A stretch of 64,000 nt of DNA from DYJK01 sp040755055 (GCA_040755055.1 JBFMBS010000002.1:124001-188000); one strand, 5' to 3'. Counted from the first letter of the stretch, positions 17,575-27,670 are shown. Made by a program: numbers and translations. The notes: a model not told the origin generated them from the sequence alone.

Positions 17575-18603
17575 TCACAATCCAAAGGTGAGTGCGAAAA
17601 TGTGATTGCTATCGAAGTAATCTACGTCCCGGTAAGCATAATCCAAACGCACTTTTAATCCTTCGATTTCGTAATTAATTCCAAAACCGGCAGTCAGACC
17701 GTATATAAATTCAGAATCTTCATAATCAGGTGCATATGTATAACCGCCCCTAATTGAGAACAAATTATTATAAGTATATTCAGCACCAAGTTTATATTGA
17801 TCGCCGGAAAAATTATTATTCTGGAATGTTGTAGAGAACAATAATGAATTACTCTCTGTAAAAATCGGCGCGTAAGCAACACCAATTTCTAATGATGAAG
17901 GCAATTCATATGTTGCTGCATCTATCGTGTAATATTGTGTCGGTCTTTGATACCCCGAAGCTTCAGCAAGAACATTCAATCCTGAACCGCTGAATTTTGC
18001 TTGTGGCCCTAAGTTCTTCATAACAATTGCAAAACTTAATCCATCGAGTCCGCCTAAGCCGGTATACATTACACCAATGTTAAATGCAACACCGGTAGAA
18101 CTAACCAATCCTAATTTTTCACTTATCAGGTTACCGGTAATTCCAACTGAAATCCGGTCGCTTAGGTTTCTAGCAAAGGTTAACCCGGCGGTAATCAATT
18201 GTGGCGCATAAGTCTGCCCGGTTCCATCAGGGTTTTCAACAGTAGTTACATCTATGTCCCCAATCGATAATGATTTTAAACTAACTCCAAATACTCCCAG
18301 ATCGGATACCTGAAATGCGACTGCACCGTAGTTAACACCAATATCAGCTAAGTAAGACATATGTGAGAAAGTTGCTTCAACTCCGTAATTAACTCTTGAT
18401 ATGCCGGCCGGATTCCAATAGAGTGCGTCAATGCCTCTCAGAGAGGAAATATTAGAGCCAGAAAGACTGATGCCTTGAGCACCAACCGGAATCAAAAGTT
18501 GAGCTGCTCCTCCAGTACCATTACGCGAACCACCGCCGGCGTAAACGATAACCGAAGAAACAAGGAGAAGCAAAACAATTTTTTGTATGAATATCTTCTT
18601 CAT
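17575..18603 (-). CDS. PorV/PorQ-family outer-membrane protein
   Basis: A 342-residue barrel protein with signal peptide (about 1-22). It has the family signature GAQGISLSGSN..LRGIDALYWNPAGISR near residues 38-68 and ends in strands finishing ..IFALTFGL. It is a paralogue of the PorV at 7367-8578 but shorter, without the insertion, and not next to porU, so I give no gene symbol. AAGGAG six bases before ATG supports the start. It is the third gene of a trio with a large secreted protein (28 bp upstream) and a TonB receptor; a role in carrying or anchoring that protein is inferred. Confidence 0.8.
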   Translation of the reverse strand: MKKIFIQKIVLLLLVSSVIVYAGGGSRNGTGGAAQLLIPVGAQGISLSGSNISSLRGIDALYWNPAGISRVNYGVEATFSHMSYLADIGVNYGAVAFQVSDLGVFGVSLKSLSIGDIDVTTVENPDGTGQTYAPQLITAGLTFARNLSDRISVGITGNLISEKLGLVSSTGVAFNIGVMYTGLGGLDGLSFAIVMKNLGPQAKFSGSGLNVLAEASGYQRPTQYYTIDAATYELPSSLEIGVAYAPIFTESNSLLFSTTFQNNNFSGDQYKLGAEYTYNNLFSIRGGYTYAPDYEDSEFIYGLTAGFGINYEIEGLKVRLDYAYRDVDYFDSNHIFALTFGL

Positions 18604-18631
18604 TTTTTCTCCTTAAACTTTTTTCAACAAT

Positions 18632-21600
18632 TTAGAATCTATCAAGTATTTGTTGTTCTTGAATTATTGTGAACTTCAATACTTTTGTGCCTAAACCAGG
18701 CATATCAATGTAAGCTAAGAATAAACCGCTCCCGACCGGTAGTCCACGATCATTTGTTAGTTCCCATCTTTCAAATTGCGAATCGTTATTCTTCCTGATG
18801 GTTCTAACCATTTCACCCGCTAAGTTGAATATTCTTATTGTGGCTTCTCTCGGTAAATGATTAAATGTTACAAATCGTTGATATTTATTCAGCTCTTCAG
18901 GATTAGCACCATAGTAAGGATTAGGAAATACATTTACCCGTTTAATATCTTCTTTAGCAAGTTCGGTACTGTTTGTATTTGTCGGTGCTGTAAATCGAAA
19001 TTCATCACTCGCAGAATTTGTTTTGTTTGTAACGATTCTAAATACAGTTCCTACTTCGGGTAATGCCTGATCATAATTTGGATAGTTATCCACCGAGCCT
19101 CCGTTCCAATTGACCAGAACAATTCTTCTCAAAGCATCACCAACCATAATACTTGCATCCATATATTCGTGGTTTTCATCACCAACCGTTGTAATTTTAT
19201 TTACAATGGCATCATACCCAGATTGTCCGGGTGAATGATCGGCTGGTATTACCCAATAGATCCAATCTGTCTCAGGATCATTAGCACCGCCTGATAACGG
19301 GTGTGTGAAATTTGTTAAACCAAATTCACCATTTTCATCGCTATCAAGAATATACGGGAAGTACCTTACATCGTCATTAGGATCGGAAGCATTGCCAATA
19401 TTCCAAAGTTCGAATGTTACATCTTTCAAATGACCGGCACCACCGTAATCGCTGCCCGGATAAATAAATGCTTTTCCGTTTCCGGTAAATCTAATTTCGA
19501 AATCATTCGGTATTAATCTTGGCCATCGTGCGCCACCTTGAGTAACACGTGTTATAAAAAAATTATAATCGTATGATTCGTCGTCAACATTACCGGTATG
19601 GATTCCCCATTCACCATCGCCAACTTGTTGATTTTCTGTTGGTCTGTCATCAGTTGTAGGATGAGGGAAACCACTGTCATTAAAAGCAAAAGCACCATAT
19701 TCAGGAGGATCAAGCGGACCGGCAGCATTGGATAGAACCAGAAAATCTTTAAAGCTGTTCGGTGGGCCGATTACTTTCACCAAAAGACCATCAACAATAA
19801 AATAGTTATCGTCACCGGTTTGATTTAGCTGACCTTCAAGTTTAACTTCTCCATTAGTTACATCGGTAAGTTTCCATGAGGTTTCGCCGGCATTTGTTTC
19901 AAATGTTACTTTATATTCATGTCCGGTTACTTTCGTTGGATCCTGAACTATTACCACAACACTGCCATCGGATTTAGCACCGCTTGTTGTGTGGGTTACT
20001 GTCGTTAACGTTTCACCATAAGTAGAAGTGTACCTGATCCCGGGATTTTCGTCATAAGGAACAACTGTAATTATCTGGAGAGGATTTTCCAATACTTGCG
20101 GTACAGCGAGAGGATCCTCGTTGAATGAATATGTTGTTACGGCAAAATAATATCTCGATCCGTTTCTTAATGCTCTGCCGCCATTTAAATAATCTTGATT
20201 TATTTTGATCGATCTTCTTATACCCGAATCTTTTCCATATTGTGTTGCCACATATTCGTCTTTCCCGGTGCGTGAATCAAAAACATAGTCATAAAGTGTT
20301 TCATTGCCATCTATAATATCATACGTAGCTATCAAGCGTCCGTCTGCTTTTGATGCTGATGCAGTCGGTAATTGATAAACATTATATCCCTGGAATTTGT
20401 ATCCTCTTTCATCATAACCTTCAGTTTTGCTTGCAGCAGCGTCATCGCCCCAAGTAAGAATAATTTCTTGGTCTAACGAAGAAGCTGTAACTATCGGTTG
20501 ATCGGCACCTTTAGGTATCTGGAAGAAATTGTTGTATGCATCTTGAGCAACAGCATCATATGCTTTTAGGAGTGTGACTGAATTTAATCTATCAGCACCA
20601 AGTGCAGCAATTTGCGCGACTACAATTTCTTGTTCGTCACCGGGGTTCATAGTAAATGGTCCGGAAGCAACACCTATTCTTCTATCATCGGGTTGTATTA
20701 ACATACCATCGATCCAACCTTCACCGGTCACCGGATCGCCCGAGACTGCATACGGTGTTGGATGTGCACCTAACTCAGCCGGTGTTGTAAAATATTCCCC
20801 GGTTTTCCCGATTTTCCCTTGCATAAAGTTGTAGAACTGGACTGTTCCTTCATAAGATTCAGTTGTGGGATCAACTACCGAGAGATCACCGCGAGCAAAA
20901 TAATAGAATGCTGTCATCGGAAGATTTTTCTTATCAGCAACTTTTTGATTTTTGTAAATTGCAGTATCACCGGGAGAATCAACTATAGGTCCCTGGAAGA
21001 AATCAAAACCTGATGCCGGAGGAGGAGTCTCACCGTAAGTTGCGTCGGTAGCTGTTGCATTATAAACATAACCTAGACTCAAAGTCGTATCGCAGCCGGC
21101 AAAGTCATCTGTGGCATTACCTAAATCAACATCAGACCACATAGTTACATATACATCATTTAGAACGTCTGTACTTTTATTGACGATAGTATATTTTCTA
21201 AAAAGCATATTACCAAGCGGACCGGCCTGAGCATAAGCCCAGATCGTTGCTTGCATTTCGATACCGATTGGTAACGAGCCGTATAACAATGCAGTTAGAG
21301 AAGGATCAAGATCATTTGCTACAAACCAAATTGTCTGGCTTGCACCGGGTACACCCGGAATATCAACATTAGGATTATATGAACCGTTACCATCAACATC
21401 TTCATAAGGTGCGCCTTCTGTAGCCGGCCATTCATTCCAATCTGTTTCGTATTGTGCATACACGTCAGCTTCGGATATTCCTTCGTCTGTTGCTTCATTT
21501 GCCAGGGACGCAGTCTTATAATCCGGTCTGACTCTATAAATTCTGTTTTTGTCTAATCCCGGATCTTCGGCAACACCCGGACTTAAAATTCTTCCGGATT

Positions 21601-21928
21601 GCAGACCCGAACTGTAAGCTGAACCGCCAACTCTTAAATCAGTACCGTTGACTTTTGCCCCCCACAAAAATCCTGATTCAAAGAATGCGGTCTTACCACT
21701 CCCTTTCGGAAATACAAACCCGGAGTTTCCGTTATTATCAAGGTCGGAATCGCCATTACTTCTAAAATATGTAGAGATGTTATTGATGTTAAGCTTAGTA
21801 GTATTTGGTACTCCAAGTACTTTTTTCAATCGGTTGTTGCCTTCTTTCCCCTTAGCAAAATTATTGACGGGAAGTACCAGGACAACCGCAAGAAGTAAGA
21901 CTAATAAAATTTTCATATTCTTTATCAT
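18632..21928 (-). CDS. Large secreted protein with FlgD/T9SS-like C-terminal domain
   Basis: Protein of 1098 residues, function unknown. Signal peptide at 1-25. The body is beta-rich and Asp/Gly-rich, with several acidic loops of possible calcium-binding type (SDLDNNGNSG, EDVDGNGSYNPNVD, DSDENGEFG). Fibronectin-like segments follow (TASSLDQEIILTWGD). The end, NVFPNPYYGANPEE...ATIRIFNLAGEMVRTI...GLFLAYIDMPG, is a FlgD-Ig/T9SS-like domain followed by a short extra tail (QEQQILDRF). AGGAG nine bases before ATG fixes the start. It lies between a TonB receptor and a PorV/PorQ gene, so surface export is likely. Confidence 0.65.
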   Translation of the reverse strand: MIKNMKILLVLLLAVVLVLPVNNFAKGKEGNNRLKKVLGVPNTTKLNINNISTYFRSNGDSDLDNNGNSGFVFPKGSGKTAFFESGFLWGAKVNGTDLRVGGSAYSSGLQSGRILSPGVAEDPGLDKNRIYRVRPDYKTASLANEATDEGISEADVYAQYETDWNEWPATEGAPYEDVDGNGSYNPNVDIPGVPGASQTIWFVANDLDPSLTALLYGSLPIGIEMQATIWAYAQAGPLGNMLFRKYTIVNKSTDVLNDVYVTMWSDVDLGNATDDFAGCDTTLSLGYVYNATATDATYGETPPPASGFDFFQGPIVDSPGDTAIYKNQKVADKKNLPMTAFYYFARGDLSVVDPTTESYEGTVQFYNFMQGKIGKTGEYFTTPAELGAHPTPYAVSGDPVTGEGWIDGMLIQPDDRRIGVASGPFTMNPGDEQEIVVAQIAALGADRLNSVTLLKAYDAVAQDAYNNFFQIPKGADQPIVTASSLDQEIILTWGDDAAASKTEGYDERGYKFQGYNVYQLPTASASKADGRLIATYDIIDGNETLYDYVFDSRTGKDEYVATQYGKDSGIRRSIKINQDYLNGGRALRNGSRYYFAVTTYSFNEDPLAVPQVLENPLQIITVVPYDENPGIRYTSTYGETLTTVTHTTSGAKSDGSVVVIVQDPTKVTGHEYKVTFETNAGETSWKLTDVTNGEVKLEGQLNQTGDDNYFIVDGLLVKVIGPPNSFKDFLVLSNAAGPLDPPEYGAFAFNDSGFPHPTTDDRPTENQQVGDGEWGIHTGNVDDESYDYNFFITRVTQGGARWPRLIPNDFEIRFTGNGKAFIYPGSDYGGAGHLKDVTFELWNIGNASDPNDDVRYFPYILDSDENGEFGLTNFTHPLSGGANDPETDWIYWVIPADHSPGQSGYDAIVNKITTVGDENHEYMDASIMVGDALRRIVLVNWNGGSVDNYPNYDQALPEVGTVFRIVTNKTNSASDEFRFTAPTNTNSTELAKEDIKRVNVFPNPYYGANPEELNKYQRFVTFNHLPREATIRIFNLAGEMVRTIRKNNDSQFERWELTNDRGLPVGSGLFLAYIDMPGLGTKVLKFTIIQEQQILDRF

Positions 21929-21965
21929 TTTTTATAACTCCTATCTTTATTTTCAAAAAGAGTTA

Positions 21966-24917
21966 TTAATACTCTAATTTGATTCCAAGGCGTATTTGCC
22001 GTGGAGGTCCGTAAAAGTTCGGTGCAGTGAATAGTGCCGGTGCGTTGTTATATGCTTCATAATAATCAATATTAATAGCACGGTACATGTCAATATAATT
22101 CGGTTGGTTAACTAGTTCACCGCTCAAGTTTGGATCACTTATATAACCATCATCTGTTGTACTTCCGGTTCTTAAGAATACATTTTCAATATTCTTTGTA
22201 TCGAACAAATTGATTACAAAGAGATAGACATTGACCTTTACTTTATCGAATAGATGAAAAGTTTTATCGATTCTCAGATCAGCTTGCAAAGTTGAAGGTG
22301 TAACCGATGCATTCAACGCTTCAACCGGCTGACGATCGCGAGCATCACCTTCTAAATTAGCACCGCCTATGCCTCTTGTGTACGGGTGGCCGCTTGAAAA
22401 TGTAAATAATAATGAAGCACCGGCTTCTTGTAAGATGGATGGACCATCATCAATCCCGAAATGGTAATCGATATTTAAATTTCCGCGGAATGAATTATTA
22501 AACTCCAAAGGAGAAATATATTGCGGACGGAAAATAGTCACACCATCAAGAGGTGCACCTACAATTCCTCTATTTGAATTCGGGAATGAACCGGTACCTT
22601 GTGCATCCTGGAACGATACCGATGCATTGATTGCAATGCGTTTTGTTCTACGCATGTTAAATGATATTTCAAGTCCCTTCGTTGTAGCAAAATCGCCGTT
22701 TCGGTATATGTTATAACTCCTGAATAACGAGGTTCTATCAACTGCTTGAAGATCGAGAACAACCTGATCTTTAACATCTTTGTAGTAACCGGTTATATCG
22801 AACGAAGCAAAATCTCCAATCTGTTGTGTGAACCCAATTTCGTACTGGGTCGTTCTTGTTGGTCTTAAATTAAATCCAATTGGGTTGTTAATAAACAAAC
22901 CGCCCCTTAACTGGCTTGCAGTTACATTCAAACTTTGGTAGATATCAGCCAATCTTGTCTGCTGTACAAATTTTCCGTACTGAGCATGGAAGATAGTTTG
23001 ATCGGTTACCGGGAAAGAAATTCCGATTCTTGGGCTGACTGCCTGGAACGACGGAACCTTCTTTAATCCTTCCGGATGAATTTCACCGGTGTTAAAATCA
23101 ATTGCCAAATCCGGTAATGCCGGATCGAGAAATTCATAATTATCGGTGTCGATATAATCATAACGTACACCGATGTTTAAGATTATATCATCCAGATCAA
23201 TTTTGTCCTGAATATATGCGGCAGCAAATACCGGGTGCTTAGCTCCGAACAGACCGTCATCATCCGTTTCATTGCCGAAAACATCGTAACCGTAGTTGTT
23301 AACACCTTGTGCAATTAAAATTTCTTCGGCGGTTCTTGTTCCCGGATTAGCAAGTAAACCGGCTAATGAGAAAACTCTTTCATTATTCCAGCTATAATTG
23401 CGAATTGCATATCTCTGGTAGTCTCCTCCAAATTTAACAGCATGCTGTTTATTCGGAAGCCACGAGAAGCCGAAGTTGAAAGAAATATTTTCTCTTCTAA
23501 ACTTCTGGTAACCGGCTAAAACATCATCCGGGCTGTTAAATGCAAATGAATAGATACTTACTCTATCCGGTCTTGTATATCTTGTTGCAAAAGTAGTTGC
23601 GCCTACTGCTGCATTTGCAAGACTATCACCATAACTCAAAAAATTATCTTTTAATAACGGATCATATAGATTTGAAGTCTGACGGAAGTAGCCGAAAGTA
23701 ACATCATAGTACATTTTATCACTCAGCACATGTGTCAATTTTAAACTACCGGTTCCGTTTGTACCGTCAACTTGTTCTATTCTTGCTGTGTTTAAAATGT
23801 TTGCGATTAAACCGGCGTTCCTATGAGTGTTAAACGGATTCTGAATACCGTTTGTAGAATACGTTCCGGCTAATCTTAATTGGAAAGGCATTAAATCAAA
23901 AGTTAATGTACCGGTGTAAGTTGTAGTTTCAAGATAGTTCCCTCTTACTGCACCGGCCGGGTAAACCAAATTTAAAGTGTCACCTGAAACTGCATCACTA
24001 ACTAATCCGATGTTAATACCAGGAAACGGTTGCGGATTTCTATCTCTCTGGTAATTATAATTGACTAAACCAAAAAATTTAATTTTATCGCTTAGAACCG
24101 GTCCGCTAATTGTACCGGTCATTTCACTGTAACCAAACCAGTTAGCACCTAATCTTTTCTCGCCATCGAAAGCATCATCTTTGCTTGCGAATGTAACGTT
24201 ATCGGTAATGTATTCAATTGAAGCTTTCAGATCTTTTGAACCGCTCTTCAACTGTTGACGTATAAGCCCGGCATTAGCACCACCGTACTCAGCAGTATAA
24301 CCTCCGGCTTGTACTTGAATTTCTTCAACTGCATCTTGTACAACACGGACAGCATTTCCGCCGGTCATCGGGTTACGTACGGAAATCCCTTCAAGATAAT
24401 AGCCTACTTCATCTAATCTGCCGCCCCGTACGAAAACAACATTATCTTTTAAAACAACTCCGGCAGAAAGACCAATGATATTATTTACGCCTCTAACCGG
24501 TAGAGCTTCAATATCATCGCTGGTTGTTACACGCACAGCGTTAGTATTACTTTTGTTTACCAACGGTTTTTGTGCAACAATAGCAATCTCGGAAATTGAT
24601 ATATCTTCCGAAGGTAATGCAAAATCAAGATCCGTTGTTAGATCCGAAAAGACGCGTACATTGGAGATTGTTGATGAACGATAACCAATAAAAGAAGCTC
24701 TTACCTCATAAGTTCCGGCTTCAACATTTGTTATCAGGTACTCACCATTAATGTCGGTTGCCGCACCAAATGATGTCCCCATAACAATCACATTAGCACC
24801 AATCAGCGGCTCGTTGGTACTTGCATCTACAACTTTGCCCTTGATCTTGCCTGATGCTGCATTTAGTATTACCGGGAGTAAAATTAGAAGGGAAAAAAGA
24901 GTAAAGACTTTTTTCAT
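21966..24917 (-). CDS. TonB-dependent receptor with carboxypeptidase-like N-terminal domain
   Basis: Outer-membrane active transporter of about 983 residues. After a signal peptide it has a carboxypeptidase-regulatory-like beta domain (KGKVVDASTNEPLIGANVIV, about residues 22-105). The plug domain follows (SNTNAVRVTTSDDIEALPVRG.. and VFVRGGRLDEVGYYLEGI), then the barrel, ending ..IRLGIKLEY with a terminal aromatic residue. No SusD neighbour is present. The ATG at 24917 is preferred because a G-rich run lies directly upstream of it; the ATG at 24929 has no ribosome site. The substrate is unknown. Paired repeats (25019, 25072) in its upstream gap may be regulatory. Confidence 0.85.
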   Translation of the reverse strand: MKKVFTLFSLLILLPVILNAASGKIKGKVVDASTNEPLIGANVIVMGTSFGAATDINGEYLITNVEAGTYEVRASFIGYRSSTISNVRVFSDLTTDLDFALPSEDISISEIAIVAQKPLVNKSNTNAVRVTTSDDIEALPVRGVNNIIGLSAGVVLKDNVVFVRGGRLDEVGYYLEGISVRNPMTGGNAVRVVQDAVEEIQVQAGGYTAEYGGANAGLIRQQLKSGSKDLKASIEYITDNVTFASKDDAFDGEKRLGANWFGYSEMTGTISGPVLSDKIKFFGLVNYNYQRDRNPQPFPGINIGLVSDAVSGDTLNLVYPAGAVRGNYLETTTYTGTLTFDLMPFQLRLAGTYSTNGIQNPFNTHRNAGLIANILNTARIEQVDGTNGTGSLKLTHVLSDKMYYDVTFGYFRQTSNLYDPLLKDNFLSYGDSLANAAVGATTFATRYTRPDRVSIYSFAFNSPDDVLAGYQKFRRENISFNFGFSWLPNKQHAVKFGGDYQRYAIRNYSWNNERVFSLAGLLANPGTRTAEEILIAQGVNNYGYDVFGNETDDDGLFGAKHPVFAAAYIQDKIDLDDIILNIGVRYDYIDTDNYEFLDPALPDLAIDFNTGEIHPEGLKKVPSFQAVSPRIGISFPVTDQTIFHAQYGKFVQQTRLADIYQSLNVTASQLRGGLFINNPIGFNLRPTRTTQYEIGFTQQIGDFASFDITGYYKDVKDQVVLDLQAVDRTSLFRSYNIYRNGDFATTKGLEISFNMRRTKRIAINASVSFQDAQGTGSFPNSNRGIVGAPLDGVTIFRPQYISPLEFNNSFRGNLNIDYHFGIDDGPSILQEAGASLLFTFSSGHPYTRGIGGANLEGDARDRQPVEALNASVTPSTLQADLRIDKTFHLFDKVKVNVYLFVINLFDTKNIENVFLRTGSTTDDGYISDPNLSGELVNQPNYIDMYRAINIDYYEAYNNAPALFTAPNFYGPPRQIRLGIKLEY

Positions 24918-25018
24918 TGGACCCCCCATATTTTTGTTAGTGGATTATGTTAATTAATTATTACTCGCGAACACTCCCTATTCTTGGGGAAAAAATTATA
25001 ATTTGTATCCCTGATGCA

Positions 25019-25083
25019 CTACTGCATGAACAGAGTGTTTTTAAACGAAAATGTTCTTAAATAGACTGAAGCTACTGCATGAA
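25019..25083. promoter_or_regulatory. Pair of 12-base direct repeats upstream of the TonB receptor
   Basis: CTACTGCATGAA occurs exactly at 25019-25030 and 25072-25083, starts 53 bp apart (about five helical turns). They lie about 100 and 155 bp before the receptor start, in the gap after the LuxR-type gene. Same-face spacing suggests a protein-binding pair; this is inference. Confidence 0.4.
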
Positions 25084-25112
25084 TGTGGGGGTAATACCGA
25101 TGGGTGAGAATT

Positions 25113-25751
25113 TTAGATTACTTTTTCGCGCAAAGTTTTGGCAACAAGCTCGGCTTGATTTTTTACCTTTAATTTTCTGTACACATTTTTAAAATGAAAT
25201 CGTACAGTTTCTATACTGATAAAAAGTTTTTTCGCAATATCTTTAATATGAACGCCATCGACCAGGAGTTTAAGTACTTCTTTTTCGCGTGGAGAAAGTT
25301 TGTAATCGGTTTCAACAATTATATTATCCTTTGAGTTTTGGAAGTGATCAATTAAATCTTTTGCAGCTTCCGGGCTAAGCGGTGCACCCCCGTCATATAA
25401 TTCTTTAACAGCACTCATCAATTGGGTAGGTGAAATTTCGCCGCTCAAATAACCATTTGCACCGGCACGCAGCAATCTCAGCATCAAATTTGCATTATTG
25501 TATTGTGAAATCATTAAAATCAATATCGATGGATTATGAAATTTAATTTGCCGGACAGTTTGAATTGTTTCGTCAGTATTTGATTGGCTGCTAAAGACGA
25601 TTATATCGGGTCTGTTAATATTTATAATCTGCTCGATATGATTAAGATTACCACCCGATTCTGTGCAATTGTATCCTTCAGTATTGTTAATCAAGTAACT
25701 GATACCTTGCCTAACTTTTTCGTCATCTGAAATTAGTAGAAGATTAATCAT
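25113..25751 (-). CDS. NarL/LuxR-type regulator with atypical receiver domain
   Basis: A 212-residue protein with a receiver-like domain (1-120) and a LuxR helix-turn-helix (about 150-205: LSPREKEVLKLLVDG..DIAKKLFISIETVRFHFKNVYRKL). The acidic pair D9-D10 is kept. The phospho-acceptor position after PDIIVF is Ser54 instead of Asp, and the conserved Lys before the (S/T)P motif is Gly104 (GYLSGEISP). It therefore probably does not work by ordinary phosphorylation. No histidine kinase is nearby. It lies between the OmpA gene upstream and the TonB trio downstream, which it might regulate. Confidence 0.88.
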   Translation of the reverse strand: MINLLLISDDEKVRQGISYLINNTEGYNCTESGGNLNHIEQIININRPDIIVFSSQSNTDETIQTVRQIKFHNPSILILMISQYNNANLMLRLLRAGANGYLSGEISPTQLMSAVKELYDGGAPLSPEAAKDLIDHFQNSKDNIIVETDYKLSPREKEVLKLLVDGVHIKDIAKKLFISIETVRFHFKNVYRKLKVKNQAELVAKTLREKVI

Positions 25752-25856
25752 AGCGGAGTAATTTTATTTGCACTGTTTTGACGGCGAATGTAATATAATA
25801 GTTGTATGAAAAGTGATGAAAAAATTTTTCTCTTAAAATATTTTCCCGGACAAACA

Positions 25857-25889
25857 AAAAAAAGACCGTCCATCTTCGAACGGTCTTTT
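25857..25889 (-). terminator. Rho-independent terminator after the OmpA-family gene
   Basis: Arms AAAAGACCGT (25860-25869) and ACGGTCTTTT (25880-25889) around a 10-base loop. On the minus strand the stem is followed by a T run, 28 bp after the stop at 25917. It separates the OmpA gene from the LuxR-type gene. Confidence 0.9.
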
Positions 25890-25916
25890 GTCCAATTCAA
25901 AAAATTATTTGAAGAG

Positions 25917-27467
25917 CTATTCTGTTACCGTGAGATTTGGATTGATTATAACTTCAATCCTTCTGTTTTTTGCTTTCCCTTCTTCAGACGCATTGTTAGC
26001 AATCGGTTTAGATGAGCCCATCCCGATTACAGAAATTCTGCTTGCTTCACCGCCCATTGTTGAAAGGAGGTATTGATAGATGGAACTTGCACGATTTTGA
26101 GAAAGTTCTAGATTCTTTTGGTAATCGCCCTGACCATCTGTGTGCCCTTCAAGTACAACTGTTCCATTCGGGAATGTTTGTATTGCTTTTTGAACCTTGT
26201 TCAATAAATTGAAATACTGCGGATCCAACGTAGCTTTGTTGGTAGGAAAATTCATATTGATTAACCTGATTACAATCAAATCGCCATTTCTTACCACTTC
26301 TGCTTCAGAGGGAAGGAACATATCACTTACACTTTTAATCATTTGTTCGTTCTGCGCTTGCTGCTCGGCTTTAGTTTTGAATTTAATATTCTCGGATTCA
26401 ATTACCGTTAATTTGGCTAAATTTTCTTCGTTAACCTTTTTAAGCCGGGAAATTTCAATCGCAAACTGCTCATTCTGTTTCTTCGCTTCATCAAGATTAT
26501 TATTCGATAGCTCCAGAGATTTGTTCAATTCATCAACCTTTAAGGTAAGAGCATTTACATCCTTTTCCAGTTTTTCGATTTTTGATTTATCACTTTTAAT
26601 ATTTTCGATAATCTTCGTAGTAACATTTTCACTTCCACTATCAAATAACGGGTTAACTTTAAATTGTGCTGCAACCTTTGCTAATGGTTCTTCCCACGTA
26701 AGGATTAAGTCCTCTCTTGTTTTATCCTCATCATCCATTTTCACAAATAAATTCTTGAGATATAATCCATGATTAATTTCGTACAAGCCCTGGTTTTTAA
26801 GATTTCTTGCTTTAACAGTATCATATCTATTAGTGCCAAGTGTTGTTTCAATATCCATAACAAACTGCTTAGCTTTTTTGAATCCGAGCGGTGCATACTT
26901 TTCGATGCCATCATCATCAGCTTTCTCAATTGCTTCGTTAAGCTTCATTGTATATTTATTCTTTAGAGATATGACTTCAGCTTCTTTGTACAATTTATCG
27001 GCAGCATCGGAATATTTTTTTACGCCTTCCGGATTGCTATCATTAAATTCATCGAAAGCGTTTGCAAAATTTTTCTCGGCTTCATTCCATTGTTCCGGGA
27101 AAAGATCACCGCTATTTGCTTCGATAACTAACTGCCTTGTTTTCATAAGTGCTGAAAAATTTTGACCGATTATTTGTGCAGATTCAGAAGCTTTACGGAA
27201 TAAGTCTTTTGCGGAAGTCAATTTGCCGGTTACATCAGTAGAACCACTCTTATCTTTAATCATTTCTTCTGCATCTTTCAATAGATCAGTTCCTTTTTCA
27301 AAATCTGAAGCAGAAAAAATATTTCCACCTAGACTTAGGGCTTTTCGCTGTAGAGCTTTGACTTCCTTTAATAATGATTCATTACCACTTTGAGATAATA
27401 CGAACGAGCTTGAAATTAAAATGAGAGCAAAAATTTTAATCGGGAATCGCTTAGGAATGATTTTCAT
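25917..27467 (-). CDS. OmpA-family peptidoglycan-binding envelope protein
   Basis: A 516-residue protein with signal peptide (1-25). Residues 30-260 form a helical repeat-like region (DUF4398-like, with SASDFEKGTDLLKDAEE and FKKAKQFVMDIE elements). A coiled coil spans about 285-375 (IEKLEKDVNALTLKVDELNKSLE onward). The OmpA C-terminal domain is at about 385-510, with LEGHTDGQGDYQKNLELSQNRA and the ending GKAKNRRIEVII. It anchors the outer membrane to peptidoglycan. GGAGG five bases before ATG fixes the start. It is a monocistronic gene flanked by terminators. Confidence 0.88.
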   Translation of the reverse strand: MKIIPKRFPIKIFALILISSSFVLSQSGNESLLKEVKALQRKALSLGGNIFSASDFEKGTDLLKDAEEMIKDKSGSTDVTGKLTSAKDLFRKASESAQIIGQNFSALMKTRQLVIEANSGDLFPEQWNEAEKNFANAFDEFNDSNPEGVKKYSDAADKLYKEAEVISLKNKYTMKLNEAIEKADDDGIEKYAPLGFKKAKQFVMDIETTLGTNRYDTVKARNLKNQGLYEINHGLYLKNLFVKMDDEDKTREDLILTWEEPLAKVAAQFKVNPLFDSGSENVTTKIIENIKSDKSKIEKLEKDVNALTLKVDELNKSLELSNNNLDEAKKQNEQFAIEISRLKKVNEENLAKLTVIESENIKFKTKAEQQAQNEQMIKSVSDMFLPSEAEVVRNGDLIVIRLINMNFPTNKATLDPQYFNLLNKVQKAIQTFPNGTVVLEGHTDGQGDYQKNLELSQNRASSIYQYLLSTMGGEASRISVIGMGSSKPIANNASEEGKAKNRRIEVIINPNLTVTE

Positions 27468-27631
27468 GGCACCTCCATAATAAATTACCTTGGTTCAAGA
27501 AGAAATAATTGCAAGTCGATGTTACAATATAATTATTAAAGTCCTGAGAGAGATACTTTTTTTTCTAAACAGCACCAACTATCCGATAATGAAGCACCCA
27601 ATAAATTGTTAGGCATTCGATACTAATACAT

Positions 27632-27670
27632 AAAAAAAATCCCGGGCATATTATCACATGCACCGGGATT
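27632..27670 (-). terminator. Rho-independent terminator after the polyferredoxin gene
   Basis: AATCCCGG and CCGGGATT arms, with an extended imperfect GCAT/ATGC inner stem. On the minus strand a run of eight T follows. It is 22 bp after the stop at 27693. Confidence 0.88.

Noticed and set aside
25806..26015. A small plus-strand open frame over the terminator
   Set aside because: It spans a clear terminator and the 3' end of the OmpA-family gene; there is no independent support.
26197..26772. A 191-codon plus-strand open frame
   Set aside because: It is antisense to the coiled-coil part of the OmpA-family gene. Its Ser/Phe/Leu-rich composition is what a reversed coiled-coil region gives.
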